NCBI RefSeq assembly: GCF_028737215.1
Contig: NZ_JAQZAM010000013.1
Location: 62,001 to 126,000 of the forward strand
DNA: 64,000 nucleotides
From: Actinomycetospora chibensis
GTDB lineage: Bacteria > Actinomycetota > Actinomycetes > Mycobacteriales > Pseudonocardiaceae
Reading direction: 5' to 3'
Made by a program: the position numbers and the translations under genes. The notes under the pieces were generated by a model. The model did no database searches. It saw only the letters and a list, made by a program, of their open reading frames with translations, and was not told the DNA's origin. Numbering within the stretch: the first letter of the stretch is position 1; each line of letters starts with the position of its first letter. Positions 40,239 to 49,339 of the stretch are shown here, in pieces.

Positions 40239-41750
40239 TCAGCTGTACCGCAGCGTCCCGTCGTCGAGGTCGGCGGCGGGCAGCGTGTGGCGCTCCTCGG
40301 CGTACTCGTGCATGTGCGTCCACGGCGCGCGGTCGCCCTGCTTGAACATCTTGTGCTGGCTGCGCATGACGTAGCCGGAGTTGAAGTTCTCCGGGTCCGA
40401 CCACGGACGGATCTCCATGTCGGCGTCCTCGGGCCGCAGCTCGGGTGTCACCTGCGCCGCTCCCTTGGCCTCCATGTGGGCCATGAGGCGGCACACGAGG
40501 TCCGAGACGAGGTCGGCGCGCAGCGTCCAGCTGTGCCGGAAGTAGCCGAAGACGTAGGCCATGTTCGGGATGCCCGAGATCATGATCCCGCGCCAGGTGA
40601 TCTGCTGCGAGACGTCGACGGCCTCGCCGTCCACGGTGAACGGGATGTCGCCGAGGGCGGCGAGGTTGAACCCGGTGGCGCTGACGACGATGTCGGCCTC
40701 GAGCTCCTCGCCCGACGAGGTCCGGATGCCGGTCTCGGTGAAGGTGTCGATGGTGTCGGTGACCACCGAGGCCCGTCCCTCGCTGATGGCGGTGAAGATG
40801 TCGCCGTCGGGCACCACCGCGATCCGCTGCTGCCACGGCCGGTAACCGGGGTTGAAGTGCTTCTCGACGTCGTAGCCCTCGGGCAGGAGCGGGCGCATCT
40901 CGCCCAGCAGGAACTGACGCGCCTCCTCCGGGGTCTCCATGCACATGCGGGTCAGCTCGTTGAACTGCTCGATGTAGGCCCGCCGGAGGATCTCGTGCGT
41001 CCAGTCCTCGGGGATGTCGAGCGCCCGGAGCTGGATCGCGAGCTCGTGGGTCTTCGGCACCGCGGCCACGAACGTCGGCGTGCGCTGCAGCATCGTCACG
41101 TGCGCGGCCTTCTCGGCCATCGCGGGGACGACCGTCGCCGCCGTCGCGCCGCTGCCGATGACGACGACGCGCTTGCCCTCCCAGTCCAGGTCCTCCGGCC
41201 ACGTCTGGGGGTGGACGATGACGCCGCGGAACGTCTCCTGTCCCGGCCACTCGGGGCGGTGGGGGTCCTGGTGGTTGTAGTAGCCCTGGCACATCCACAG
41301 GAACCCGCAGGTCATCTGCAGCGTCTCGCCGGTGTCCTCGCGGTGCACGTCGAGGGTCCAGCGGTGCTCGGACGACGACCAGGACGCCGCCCGCACCTCG
41401 TGGCGGTAGCGGATGGCCGCCTTGAGGTCGTCCTCCTCGATGACCTCGTCGAGGTAGTTGGTGATCTCCTCGGAGGTGGCGATCGACGGGCCGCGCCACG
41501 GCTTGTGGCCGTAGCCGTAGGTGAACAGGTCCGAGTCCGAGCGGGCGCCCGGGAAGCGGTGGGTCCACCACGTCCCGCCGCGTCCGGGCATCTTCTCGAG
41601 GATCGCGAAGGACTTGTCGGGGAAGCGTTCGCGCAGGTGGTGGCCGGCGTCGATGCCGGAGACGCCGGCGCCGATCACGAGGACGTCGACGTGCTCGACG
41701 TCCCCGCTCCCGGCGGGCCGCGTGGTCGGGCTGCTCTCGGTGATGGTCAC
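40239..41750 (-). CDS. Baeyer-Villiger-type flavin monooxygenase (EthA-like)
   Basis: 503 residues. FAD-binding GAGVSG at 27-32, an NADPH-binding GSGATA near 195, and the class B monooxygenase fingerprint as FRGVIVHPQTWP between them. The arrangement is that of EthA/Rv3854c-like enzymes, which insert oxygen beside a keto group or oxidise sulfur and nitrogen. The ATG at 41750 has a strong AGAGGAGG site. It follows the esterase gene by 13 bases, so a ketone-to-ester-to-alcohol sequence is a sensible reading. Confidence 0.87.
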   Translation of the reverse strand: MTITESSPTTRPAGSGDVEHVDVLVIGAGVSGIDAGHHLRERFPDKSFAILEKMPGRGGTWWTHRFPGARSDSDLFTYGYGHKPWRGPSIATSEEITNYLDEVIEEDDLKAAIRYRHEVRAASWSSSEHRWTLDVHREDTGETLQMTCGFLWMCQGYYNHQDPHRPEWPGQETFRGVIVHPQTWPEDLDWEGKRVVVIGSGATAATVVPAMAEKAAHVTMLQRTPTFVAAVPKTHELAIQLRALDIPEDWTHEILRRAYIEQFNELTRMCMETPEEARQFLLGEMRPLLPEGYDVEKHFNPGYRPWQQRIAVVPDGDIFTAISEGRASVVTDTIDTFTETGIRTSSGEELEADIVVSATGFNLAALGDIPFTVDGEAVDVSQQITWRGIMISGIPNMAYVFGYFRHSWTLRADLVSDLVCRLMAHMEAKGAAQVTPELRPEDADMEIRPWSDPENFNSGYVMRSQHKMFKQGDRAPWTHMHEYAEERHTLPAADLDDGTLRYS

Positions 41751-41763
41751 GGTGCTTCCTCCT

Positions 41764-42708
41764 CTACGCGGAGACGGTCGGGCTCAGGGCGGGCTGCATC
41801 ACGGCGACGGCGTCGTCGATCACCACGGCGGCGGACGGCGTCGCGCCCAGAGTCCAGAGGAAGCCGTGGATCATGCCGTCGAAGCGCTTCGCGGTCACGG
41901 AGTTGCCGGCCTCCTCGAGCTTGCGGGCGTAGGCCTCGCCCTCGTCGCGCAGCGGGTCGAACTCGGCGGTGGCGACGAACGCCGGCGGCAGCCCGGAGAG
42001 GTCGGTCGCGCGCAGCGGGAACGTGTAGGGGTCGTCGGCCGGGTCGGTGGCACCGAGGTAGTGCGCCCAGAACCACTGCATGGTGGCGCGTCCGAGCAGG
42101 TAGCCCTCGCCGTTGTCGTTGATCGAGGGGCTGGTCCAGTCGAAGTCGACGACCGGGTAGAAGAGCAGCTGGCACGCGATCGCCGGGCCGCCGCGGTCGC
42201 GGGCGGCGAGGCTCACCGCGGCGGCGAGGTGGCCGCCGGCCGAGTCGCCACCGACCGCGAGGCGCGACGCGTCCACCCCGAGCTCGTCGGCGTTCTCCGC
42301 CACCCACACGGTCGCCGCGTAGCAGTCGTCGAACGCCGCGGGCTGCACGTGCTCGGGCGCGAGCCGGTAGTCGATCGACACCACGGTGACGTCGCCGGCG
42401 TTCGCGAGCTGCCGGCACGGCCGGTCCACGGTCTCGAGGTCCCCGATGACCCAGCCGCCGCCGTGGAAGTAGACGAGCACGCCGCCGGAGCCGCCGCCGC
42501 TCGGCGTGTAGATCCGCGCGGGGATGTCACCGGCGGGGCCCGGGATGGCCCGGTTCGACACCGTGCCGACCTCCTCGGGCGGCGGCTGCAGGTCGAGGAA
42601 CGCGGCGGCGGCCTGACGTGCCTGCGGCACGGTCATGCACTCGATGGGCGGCATACCTGCTTCCACCAGCGCGTCGAGCAGGGCCTGGGCCTCGGGGTGG
42701 AGGGGCAC
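41764..42708 (-). CDS. Hormone-sensitive-lipase-family alpha/beta hydrolase
   Basis: 314 residues. The HGGGW oxyanion motif (residues about 77-81), nucleophile GDSAGG near 150, FDPLRDEG and IHGF near the end give the catalytic triad of the HSL esterase family. The GTG at 42708 is chosen because GGGAGA lies five bases upstream and the family begins here; upstream frame is shadow. It would hydrolyse short esters, fitting the neighbouring monooxygenase. The 222-base gap to the divergent PucR gene holds the regulatory region. Confidence 0.86.
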   Translation of the reverse strand: MPLHPEAQALLDALVEAGMPPIECMTVPQARQAAAAFLDLQPPPEEVGTVSNRAIPGPAGDIPARIYTPSGGGSGGVLVYFHGGGWVIGDLETVDRPCRQLANAGDVTVVSIDYRLAPEHVQPAAFDDCYAATVWVAENADELGVDASRLAVGGDSAGGHLAAAVSLAARDRGGPAIACQLLFYPVVDFDWTSPSINDNGEGYLLGRATMQWFWAHYLGATDPADDPYTFPLRATDLSGLPPAFVATAEFDPLRDEGEAYARKLEEAGNSVTAKRFDGMIHGFLWTLGATPSAAVVIDDAVAVMQPALSPTVSA

Positions 42709-42930
42709 GGAGTCTCCCGGGGGGTCGAGCGGACGGGTCCCACCGAGCGTGACCCGGGCCACACGGATGGCGCTTGTGCGGCGGGGACGAAACCGCCCGC
42801 GGCCCTTGTCCTCGCCCCGTCTCCCGTCCACCGGGCCGGACGAGTGCTGGTCCTGGTCCACGACCGGCGGTTACGGTCCGAGGACGGCCGTCGTGGGCCG
42901 ACGAGCGCACTCGGGTGGTGGTGCAGGGTG

Positions 42931-44208
42931 GTGACGATCGAGCCGTCCCCCATCCCGGAGGACGCGGTCGCCACCGTCGCCGAGGTCGCCGACGCGCTGG
43001 CCCCACGGCGCACCGAGGTCAGCGTGTCGATCAGCGACGCACTCGCGACGCGCATCGACGAGCTGCGCGGCGACCCCGCCCTGCGCGACCTGCTCGGCGC
43101 CAGCGTCGAGGGGAACGTCGAGACGATCCTGCACGTGCTGCGCCACGACCTCGATCCGCGCGGCGTCGAGCCGCCGGCCGCGGCCGTCGCCTACGCGGAG
43201 CGGCTCGCGCAGCGCGGGGTCCCGGTCAACGCGCTGATCCGGGCGTACCGCGTCGGGCAGGCCCATCTCATGGAGTGGGCGTTCGCCGAGGCCGCGCGAC
43301 GGCTCGGCGCCACGGCCGCGTCGCAGCGGATCGTGCTCGTGGTCATGGACTACGTCGACCACGTCACCCAGCACGTGGTGGCCGCCTACGAGGCCGAGCG
43401 CGACCGCACGCGCCGCAGCCGGCACGCCCTGCGCGTGGCGCGCGTGCGCGACGTCCTCGCCGGCCGCGCACCGACCGGCCCCGACGACCGACTCGCGGTC
43501 GAGTCGACGCTGGGCTACCGGTTCTCCGCGGTGCACCTGGGGCTCGTGGTGTGGCTGGAGCCGGAGCCGCCGGAGGGCGCGTTCGCCGTCCTCGAGCGCG
43601 TCGCGCTGGACCTCGGGACCGCGCTCGAGGCCGCGGGCCGCCCGCTCGTGGTCCCGTGGGACGCCGCCAGCGTGCTGGCCTGGCTGCCGTGCCGCGACGA
43701 CACCGCCCCGTCGCGCGAGGTCGTCGCCCGCACCGTCGCCCGGCACGGCGACGCGGTGCGCGTGGCGTGCGGGTCGCCCACCCCCGGCGCCGAGGGGTTC
43801 CGCTCCACCCACGACCAGGCGCGCCGGGCCCGCGACGTGGCGCTCGCGGCCGGCGTCGAGGCGCCCGTCGCGACGCTGTTCGACGAGGTGGGCGCGGTGG
43901 CGCTGCTGTGCGCCGACCGCGAGGGCGCCCGGGCCTGGGTGCGGCGCGTGCTCGGGGCGCTCGCCGACCCCGAGCCCGCCACCGCCCGTCTGCGGGAGAC
44001 CCTGCAGGTCTTCTTGGCCACCGGCGGCAGCCTCGCCACCACGGCACGGCGGCTCCAGGTCCACCGCAACACCGTCAAGTACCGGGTCGGGCGCGCGTAC
44101 GAGGTCCGGGGCCGGCCGCTGGGCAGCTCCGACCACGACCGCCTCGACGTCGAGCTCGCCCTGCGCGCGTGCGTGTGGCTGGGCCCGCCCGCGGCCCCCG
44201 CCGACTAG
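42931..44208 (+). CDS. PucR/CdaR-family transcriptional regulator
   Basis: 425 residues. The N-terminal part resembles the RsbRD-type helical domain, the middle a GGDEF-like fold without the active motif, and the C-terminus the PucR helix-turn-helix (LRETLQVFLATGGSLATTARRLQVHRNTVKYR). This layout is usual for regulators of catabolic genes. It is divergent from the esterase-monooxygenase pair, which it probably controls. GTG 42928 is a possible alternative start three bases earlier. A TACGGT box at 42872-42877 may be its -10. Confidence 0.87.
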   Translation: MTIEPSPIPEDAVATVAEVADALAPRRTEVSVSISDALATRIDELRGDPALRDLLGASVEGNVETILHVLRHDLDPRGVEPPAAAVAYAERLAQRGVPVNALIRAYRVGQAHLMEWAFAEAARRLGATAASQRIVLVVMDYVDHVTQHVVAAYEAERDRTRRSRHALRVARVRDVLAGRAPTGPDDRLAVESTLGYRFSAVHLGLVVWLEPEPPEGAFAVLERVALDLGTALEAAGRPLVVPWDAASVLAWLPCRDDTAPSREVVARTVARHGDAVRVACGSPTPGAEGFRSTHDQARRARDVALAAGVEAPVATLFDEVGAVALLCADREGARAWVRRVLGALADPEPATARLRETLQVFLATGGSLATTARRLQVHRNTVKYRVGRAYEVRGRPLGSSDHDRLDVELALRACVWLGPPAAPAD

Positions 44209-44220
44209 TCCGTGCGCCGA

Positions 44221-45297
44221 CTAGTTCTCGCGGTCCCGCCGGGTCCGGCCCAGTCCGAGGCCGAGCACACCGAGCAGGGCGCCCGCCCCGAGCAGGCCCG
44301 CGGTGGCGCGGGGACCGGGCGTGCGTCCGACGGTGATGGCCGGCCGGACGATCACCGGGGCGGGCTCCGGCAGCTCCTCCCGCTCGTTCTCCTTGAGCGT
44401 GGCCGCCCAGGCGGTGACGAAGAGGATGAAGCGTGAGACGAAGTTGGCGAACACCAGCAGACCGATGATCGGGCCGAACGCGGCGCCCGCGGGCGAGTTG
44501 GTGACGCTCGAGATGTAGACGGTCATGATCTGCTGGAGGATCACGAAGCCCACGGCGGCGAAGAGCGCCGCACGGACGGCGGAGCGCAGCGTCACGGGCT
44601 CGCGGGGCAGGCGGGCGATGACCCAGAGGAAGACCAGCCAGTTCGCCGCGAGGGTGATCACGAGACCCGCGAGGAAGAACAGGAAGCGCGCCCAGGTCTC
44701 GTCGCCGAGCCCGAGGAACTCGAGGATCGTGGTCGAGAGGCCGGTGCCGACTCCGGTGATGGCGAACGAGAGCCCGAAGGCGAGCCCCAGGCCGATCATG
44801 GCGAGCAGGTCGCTGCCGTAGCGCTTGACGATCGACGGCGGCTCGCCGCGCTGGTCCCACTGCTCGGAGAGGGCCTCGCGCAGGTTGCTCATCCACCCGA
44901 GCCCCGAGAACAGGGCACCGAGCAGACCGATGATGCCGACGGCGTTGCGCTGCGCGATGGCCTGGTCGATGACCGAGTTCAGCAGGTCGCCGAGCCCCGG
45001 CGGCACCGCGGCCGTGATGGCGTTCTGGATCTCGGTGAGCAGCGCCTGGTTGTTCGCCAGCACGAAGGCCGCCGCCGCGAACGCCACCATCAGCAGCGGG
45101 ACGAGCGCGAGGATCGAGAAGAAGGTGATCGCCGCGGCGTAGTGGTCGCCGTGCTTCTCGGTGTACCGGGTGGCGGCACGGATCAGGTGGTCGAGCCAGG
45201 GGTACTTCGCGCGCAGCTTCTCCAGCTGCGTCGGCTCGGTCGTCCCCGACGCGTCCGTGCCGGTGGTGCTGTCGGTCGTGCTGGCGGCGCTCGTCAT
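44221..45297 (-). CDS. YihY/BrkB-family membrane protein
   Basis: 358 residues with six membrane spans between about 55 and 315. The AAAITFFSILALVPLLM and GLGWMSNLREAL stretches are typical of the family, often annotated as ribonuclease BN; the nuclease role has been withdrawn for other members, so I name only the family. The N-terminus is Ser/Thr-rich, the C-terminal span is followed by a basic tail. Function unknown. It is convergent with the PucR gene; both stop codons sit inside direct copies of GCCGACTAGT. Confidence 0.88.
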   Translation of the reverse strand: MTSAASTTDSTTGTDASGTTEPTQLEKLRAKYPWLDHLIRAATRYTEKHGDHYAAAITFFSILALVPLLMVAFAAAAFVLANNQALLTEIQNAITAAVPPGLGDLLNSVIDQAIAQRNAVGIIGLLGALFSGLGWMSNLREALSEQWDQRGEPPSIVKRYGSDLLAMIGLGLAFGLSFAITGVGTGLSTTILEFLGLGDETWARFLFFLAGLVITLAANWLVFLWVIARLPREPVTLRSAVRAALFAAVGFVILQQIMTVYISSVTNSPAGAAFGPIIGLLVFANFVSRFILFVTAWAATLKENEREELPEPAPVIVRPAITVGRTPGPRATAGLLGAGALLGVLGLGLGRTRRDREN

Positions 45298-45394
45298 CGC
45301 TGCGCGTCGTCCTCTCGCGGTCCCCGACTCCCCGCGGACCGAACCGGCCCGCGCGGGAACCGACTACCCCGCGTCGTCGACCCTCACGCGCCGT

Positions 45395-46861
45395 TCACGC
45401 GGGTGCCCGTCCGCCGTACGGCACCGGGTCGAACGTCCCGTTGCGCGCGCGGAACGACCGCGCGGTGCCCGGCCAGAGGAGGGTCAGCCGCCCGCTGGAC
45501 TCGTCGACGTACCAGCTGGCGCATCCCCCCTGCAGCCAGACCGTGTCCTCGCTCATCGCGTCGATCTCGCGGGTGTAGGCCTCCTCGGCCTCGGCGGTGA
45601 CCTCCAGCGAGGTCCCGGGCCGGGTCCGCAGGTGGTCGAGTGCGCCGAGGACGTGGTCGATCTGCGTCTCGATCATGTACACGGCCGAGTTGTGGCCGAG
45701 GCTCGCGTTGGGCCCGTTGATGACGAACATGTTGGGGAAGCCGTGCACCGCGGTGGAGGCGTGCGCGGTCATCCCGTCCGCCCACCGCTGCGCGAGCAGG
45801 CCGTGTCGTCCCTCGATGCGCTGGGCGAACGGCAGCCGCGTCGTCCAGAAACCGGTGGCGAGGACGAGGGCGTCGACGCGGTGGTGGGCACCGGACGCCG
45901 CGATCGCCGTCGACTTCTCGACGCGGGCGAGCGCGCTGGGCTCCAGGGTGACGTCGTCGCGGCGCAGCGCCGGGTAGAGGTCGTCGGAGATGACGATGCG
46001 CTTGCACCCGATCTCGTAGTCGGGGGTCAGGCGGGCGCGGAGCGCCTCGTCGGGCACCTGGGCGGCGAGGTGGTCGAGGGCCCGCTGACGCAGCCGGTCG
46101 ATGTCCGGACGGACCCGCCGGCGCGCGCCGATCGCCCGCTCGGCCTCGTCGAAGAGCTCCTCGCGCAGCGCGCGCTCCGCGCCCGGGTCGAGGGCGAAGC
46201 CGCGCCGCTCCTGCGCGGTGTAGGCGCGGTCGCCGCGCGGCACCACCCACGGCGGCGTGCGCTGGAAGACCACGAGCCCGGCGGCCCGCCCTGCCAGCGC
46301 GGGTACGATCTGGGCCGCCGAGGCGCCCGTCCCCACGACGCCGACATGCCTGCCCTCGAGGTCCGCGCCCCCGTCCCAGCGCGCGGAGTGGAACACGGGC
46401 CCCGCGAAGTCGGACAGGCCGGGGATCTCGGGGATCCGCGGCTCGGAGAGGCGGCCCGCGGCCACGGCCAGCACCCGCGCGCAGTACGTGCCCGCCGACG
46501 TCTCGATCCGCCACCGCGTCCCGTCCCACCGCGCGTGCTGCATCTCCGCGCCCAGGCGCAGGTGGGGGTCCAGGCCCTCGTCGCGGGCGCACTCGCGCAG
46601 GTAGCCGTGGATCTCGTCGCCCGGGGCGAAGACGCGGGACCAGTCGGGCTTGGGCCGGAAGGAGAACGAGTAGAGGTGCGACGGGACGTCGCAGGCGACG
46701 CCGGGGTAGCGGTTGTCGCGCCAGGTGCCGCCGACGCCGTGGGCACGCTCCAGGATGACGAACGACTCCCGGCGCCGGCGGGCGAGCCGGATCCCGAGAC
46801 CGATGCCCGCGAAGCCGGCGCCGATGATCGCGACGTCGACGTCGTTGATCGGGCCGATCAC
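45395..46861 (-). CDS. Baeyer-Villiger-type flavin monooxygenase, second copy
   Basis: 488 residues. FAD-binding GAGFAG at 14-19, VVGTGASAAQ near 175, and the fingerprint FAGPVFHSARW near 155. It is distinct from the copy at 40239. The GTG at 46861 shares a GTGA overlap with the stop of the CofH-like gene, so it is translated with the cofG/cofH-like pair. A flavin monooxygenase in such an operon is unusual; it may modify a product of the two radical-SAM-family proteins. Confidence 0.87.
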   Translation of the reverse strand: MIGPINDVDVAIIGAGFAGIGLGIRLARRRRESFVILERAHGVGGTWRDNRYPGVACDVPSHLYSFSFRPKPDWSRVFAPGDEIHGYLRECARDEGLDPHLRLGAEMQHARWDGTRWRIETSAGTYCARVLAVAAGRLSEPRIPEIPGLSDFAGPVFHSARWDGGADLEGRHVGVVGTGASAAQIVPALAGRAAGLVVFQRTPPWVVPRGDRAYTAQERRGFALDPGAERALREELFDEAERAIGARRRVRPDIDRLRQRALDHLAAQVPDEALRARLTPDYEIGCKRIVISDDLYPALRRDDVTLEPSALARVEKSTAIAASGAHHRVDALVLATGFWTTRLPFAQRIEGRHGLLAQRWADGMTAHASTAVHGFPNMFVINGPNASLGHNSAVYMIETQIDHVLGALDHLRTRPGTSLEVTAEAEEAYTREIDAMSEDTVWLQGGCASWYVDESSGRLTLLWPGTARSFRARNGTFDPVPYGGRAPA

Positions 46862-47943
46862 GGGGTGCCTCCCCGCAGCACCGCCACTCGGTCCGCCGGC
46901 GGGTCGCCGTAGACGGTCGTGCGCTGCCGCGGCGTCCGCCCCAGGTCGGCGGCGAGCGCCTCGACCTCGGCGAGGGTCAGCGCCCGGCCCGCCTCGGCAC
47001 CGGCGGACGGGTCGAGGACGCCGTCGAGCAGCAGGCCGCCGACGTCGTCGGCACCCCCGCGCAGGACGGCCTCGGTGAGCCCCGGGCCGAACTTCGGCCA
47101 GGCGGCCTGCACGTGCGCGATCCGCCCGTGCAGCAGCAACCGCGTGACGGCGTAGAGGGCGCGGGTCTCGCGGGTGGTGTCAGCGTGGGGGCCGTACTCA
47201 CGACGGACGTCAGGAAATCCCCCAGCTGGCAGGGCTTCCGACGGGATGGGCATGGCGATCATCTCGGTGAACCCGCCGGTGCGGTCCTGGATCGCCGCCA
47301 GGGTGCGCAGGTGGGCGACCTGGTCGGCCGGGGTCTCGACGTGCCCGTAGACCATCGTCGCCGTCGACCGCAGCCCCACCTCGTGGGCGGTGATGATCAG
47401 CTCGATCCACCGGGCGGCGGGGATGTCGGTGCCGCCGGTGAGCCGCGCGCGGATGTCGTCGTCGAGGATGCGCGCCGCCGTCCCCGGCACCGACCCGAGC
47501 CCGGCGTCGCGCGCGGTCTCGAGGAACTCCCGCGGGGACAGGCCCAGGCGGGCGGCGCCGTCGGCGACCTCGGCGGGCCGGAAGCCGTGGACGTGCAGGG
47601 GCGCGCGGCCCGTGATCAGCGCGAGCAGGTCGAGCTGCCCGCGGTCCGGGACGTCGGGCGGCAGCGGGCCCTGCACGCACACCTCGGTGGCCCCGAGCGC
47701 CCAGGCCTCGTCGGCGAGCGCCGCGACGTGCTCGGGGTCGCGGACGACCGCGGTGTCGAGGTTGCGGTTGGCGACGAACGTCAGTCGGTCGCCGACCACC
47801 TCGCGCCGCACCTCGTCGGCGAGCTCCGCCAGGGCCTCGAGCTCCTCGCCGTCGGCGGCGAGCAGGTCGACGTAGGCCTCGTCGGACAGGCCGGCGGGAT
47901 CGTTCTCCGCGCGGGCGAGCGCGGAGCGCGCGGGAGCGGTCAT
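46858..47943 (-). CDS. CofH-like protein lacking the radical-SAM cysteine motif
   Basis: 361 residues. Alignment by eye to CofH (the tyrosine hydroxyphenyl-transferring half of FO synthase) is clear for ATEVCVQG, FLETARDAGLGSVPGTAA, TATMVYGHVETP, GGFTE and the closing GRTPRQRTTVYG. However, the CxxxCxxC loop that binds the 4Fe-4S cluster is absent: the frame passes directly from NRNLD (59-63) to RDPEHV (68-73), where CofH has about 25 more residues. Only one cysteine (C89) occurs in the whole protein. The LPFVH substrate segment also differs. It is thus probably not a working radical-SAM enzyme. It shares an ATGA overlap with cofG. Confidence 0.78.
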   Translation of the reverse strand: MTAPARSALARAENDPAGLSDEAYVDLLAADGEELEALAELADEVRREVVGDRLTFVANRNLDTAVVRDPEHVAALADEAWALGATEVCVQGPLPPDVPDRGQLDLLALITGRAPLHVHGFRPAEVADGAARLGLSPREFLETARDAGLGSVPGTAARILDDDIRARLTGGTDIPAARWIELIITAHEVGLRSTATMVYGHVETPADQVAHLRTLAAIQDRTGGFTEMIAMPIPSEALPAGGFPDVRREYGPHADTTRETRALYAVTRLLLHGRIAHVQAAWPKFGPGLTEAVLRGGADDVGGLLLDGVLDPSAGAEAGRALTLAEVEALAADLGRTPRQRTTVYGDPPADRVAVLRGGTP

Positions 47944-49286
47944 CGGGCGGCGGTCATCGAGCCGGGGGTCATCGAGCCGGCGGTCATCGGACGAGGGAAG
48001 GGCTGGCGCTCGCGCGCGAGCCCGCGCTGGTCGGCCAGGGCGGTCACGGGGTCGACGAGGTCGGGGTGCAGCCAGGCGTTCGGGTCGCGCACGTAGCGGG
48101 GGTAGATCGTGAGCCGCGGGGCGAGGGTGAACCCGGCGCGGCCCGTGACGTGGCGCAGCGCGTCGAGGCCCGGCCAGGGGCGCTCGGGGTTGACGTGGTC
48201 GGGGGTCACGGGCGACACCCCGCCCCAGTCGTCGATGCCGGCCCGTAGCAGCAGCGCCTGGTCCTGGGCCGCGCTGGCCGAGTCGTCCAGATCGCCGGCG
48301 AGGTTCGGCGGCGCCTGGACGCTGACACCGAGTGGCATGATCATTCTCGCGACGGCCACCGCGGCGACGAACGCGTCGAACTCGGCGTCGGGCTCGCCGC
48401 GCATCGCGGTGTCGGGCTTGGCGCGGAAGTTCTGGACGATCACTTCCTGCACGTGCCCCCCGCGCCGCGCGGACTCGGCGAGCAGCAGCAGCGACTGGGC
48501 GCGCTCGGCGCGGTGCTCGCCGATGCCGACGAGGATCCCCGTGGTGAACGGCACCCGCGCGCGGCCGGCGTCGTCGATCACCCGGCGGCGCAGGGCGGGC
48601 TCCTTGTCGGGCGAGCCGAAGTGCGCCCCTCCGGGCTGCGACCAGAGCCGGGTCGCGGTGGTCTCGAGCATCATCCCCATCGACGGCGACACCGACCGCA
48701 GCCGCTGGAGCTCGAGGAGGTCCATGACGCCGGGGTTGAGGTGCGGCAGCAGCCCGGTCTCCTGGAGGACCGCTTCCGCGCTGTCGTAGACGTGATCGAG
48801 CGTGGAGGTGAGGTTCCGTGCGCCGAGCCAGTCCCGAGCCGCCGCCCACCGGGCCTCGGGGCGGTCGCCGAGGGTGAACAGCACCTCGGTGCAGCCCTGC
48901 TCGGCGCCGGCCCGGGCGATCTCGAGGACCTCGTCGCGCTCGAGGTACGCCGCCGGCAGGCGCCCGGGCACGGTGGCGAACGTGCAGTAGTGGCACCGGT
49001 CCTGGCACAGGCGCGTCAGGGGCACGAAGACCTTGGGGCTGTAGGTGACGACGCCCGGCCGACCCTCGCCCGCGAGGTGCTCGTCGCGCCGGGCGGCGGC
49101 GGCCGCGAGCAGGGCCTCGAGCTCCTCGCCCCGCGCCGCGAGCACGGTCGTGGCGTCGGCGAGGGTAGGGGCCTCCGCGAGCAGGCGTTCGAGCGCCGTC
49201 CGCACCTGGGCGCGCGACGGCTCCGCCGGCTCGTCCAGCTCGACCAGCGCAGGCGGCGGCACCGCCGGATGTCCGAGATCGGCCAC
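47940..49286 (-). CDS. cofG: CofG-type FO synthase subunit (radical SAM)
   Basis: 448 residues. The radical-SAM cysteines are intact as C94-QDR-C98-HY-C101. Other CofG blocks are TLGDRPEARW, LNPGVMDLLEL, MGMMLETTA, HFGSPDKEP, ILVGIGEHRAERAQ, VQNFRAKPDT and DWGGVSPVTPDHVNPE. CofG closes the deazaflavin ring of FO, the core of F420. Its GTG start at 49286 has a TAGGTT box six bases upstream and no ribosome-binding site (leaderless). The tail encodes three ATGACC repeats before the overlap with the CofH-like start. Mycobacteria have CofG and CofH fused as FbiC; here they are separate. Confidence 0.85.
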   Translation of the reverse strand: MADLGHPAVPPPALVELDEPAEPSRAQVRTALERLLAEAPTLADATTVLAARGEELEALLAAAAARRDEHLAGEGRPGVVTYSPKVFVPLTRLCQDRCHYCTFATVPGRLPAAYLERDEVLEIARAGAEQGCTEVLFTLGDRPEARWAAARDWLGARNLTSTLDHVYDSAEAVLQETGLLPHLNPGVMDLLELQRLRSVSPSMGMMLETTATRLWSQPGGAHFGSPDKEPALRRRVIDDAGRARVPFTTGILVGIGEHRAERAQSLLLLAESARRGGHVQEVIVQNFRAKPDTAMRGEPDAEFDAFVAAVAVARMIMPLGVSVQAPPNLAGDLDDSASAAQDQALLLRAGIDDWGGVSPVTPDHVNPERPWPGLDALRHVTGRAGFTLAPRLTIYPRYVRDPNAWLHPDLVDPVTALADQRGLARERQPFPRPMTAGSMTPGSMTAAR

Positions 49287-49292
49287 GTCACG

Positions 49293-49298
49293 AACCTA
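49293..49298 (-). promoter_or_regulatory. -10 element for leaderless cofG
   Basis: TAGGTT on the minus strand, then CGTGAC, then the GTG start. The arrangement is nearly the same as that before the glycosyltransferase gene at 12995 (TAATCT, CGTGTC, GTG). Confidence 0.5.
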
Positions 49299-49339
49299 CG
49301 CCGCGACCCGCCCGCACGCCCACGACCGCACGCCGGGTG

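Noticed and set aside
44198-44224. Direct repeat GCCGACTAGT at two stop codons as an insertion scar
   Set aside because: The two copies are only 17 bases apart with no element between; coincidence or a tiny duplication is enough.
46858-49008. Single 716-codon frame that could be a fused CofG-CofH
   Set aside because: Only the part from 47943 down has CofH features. The upstream part is another frame of cofG, which itself ends at 47940 with an ATGA overlap.
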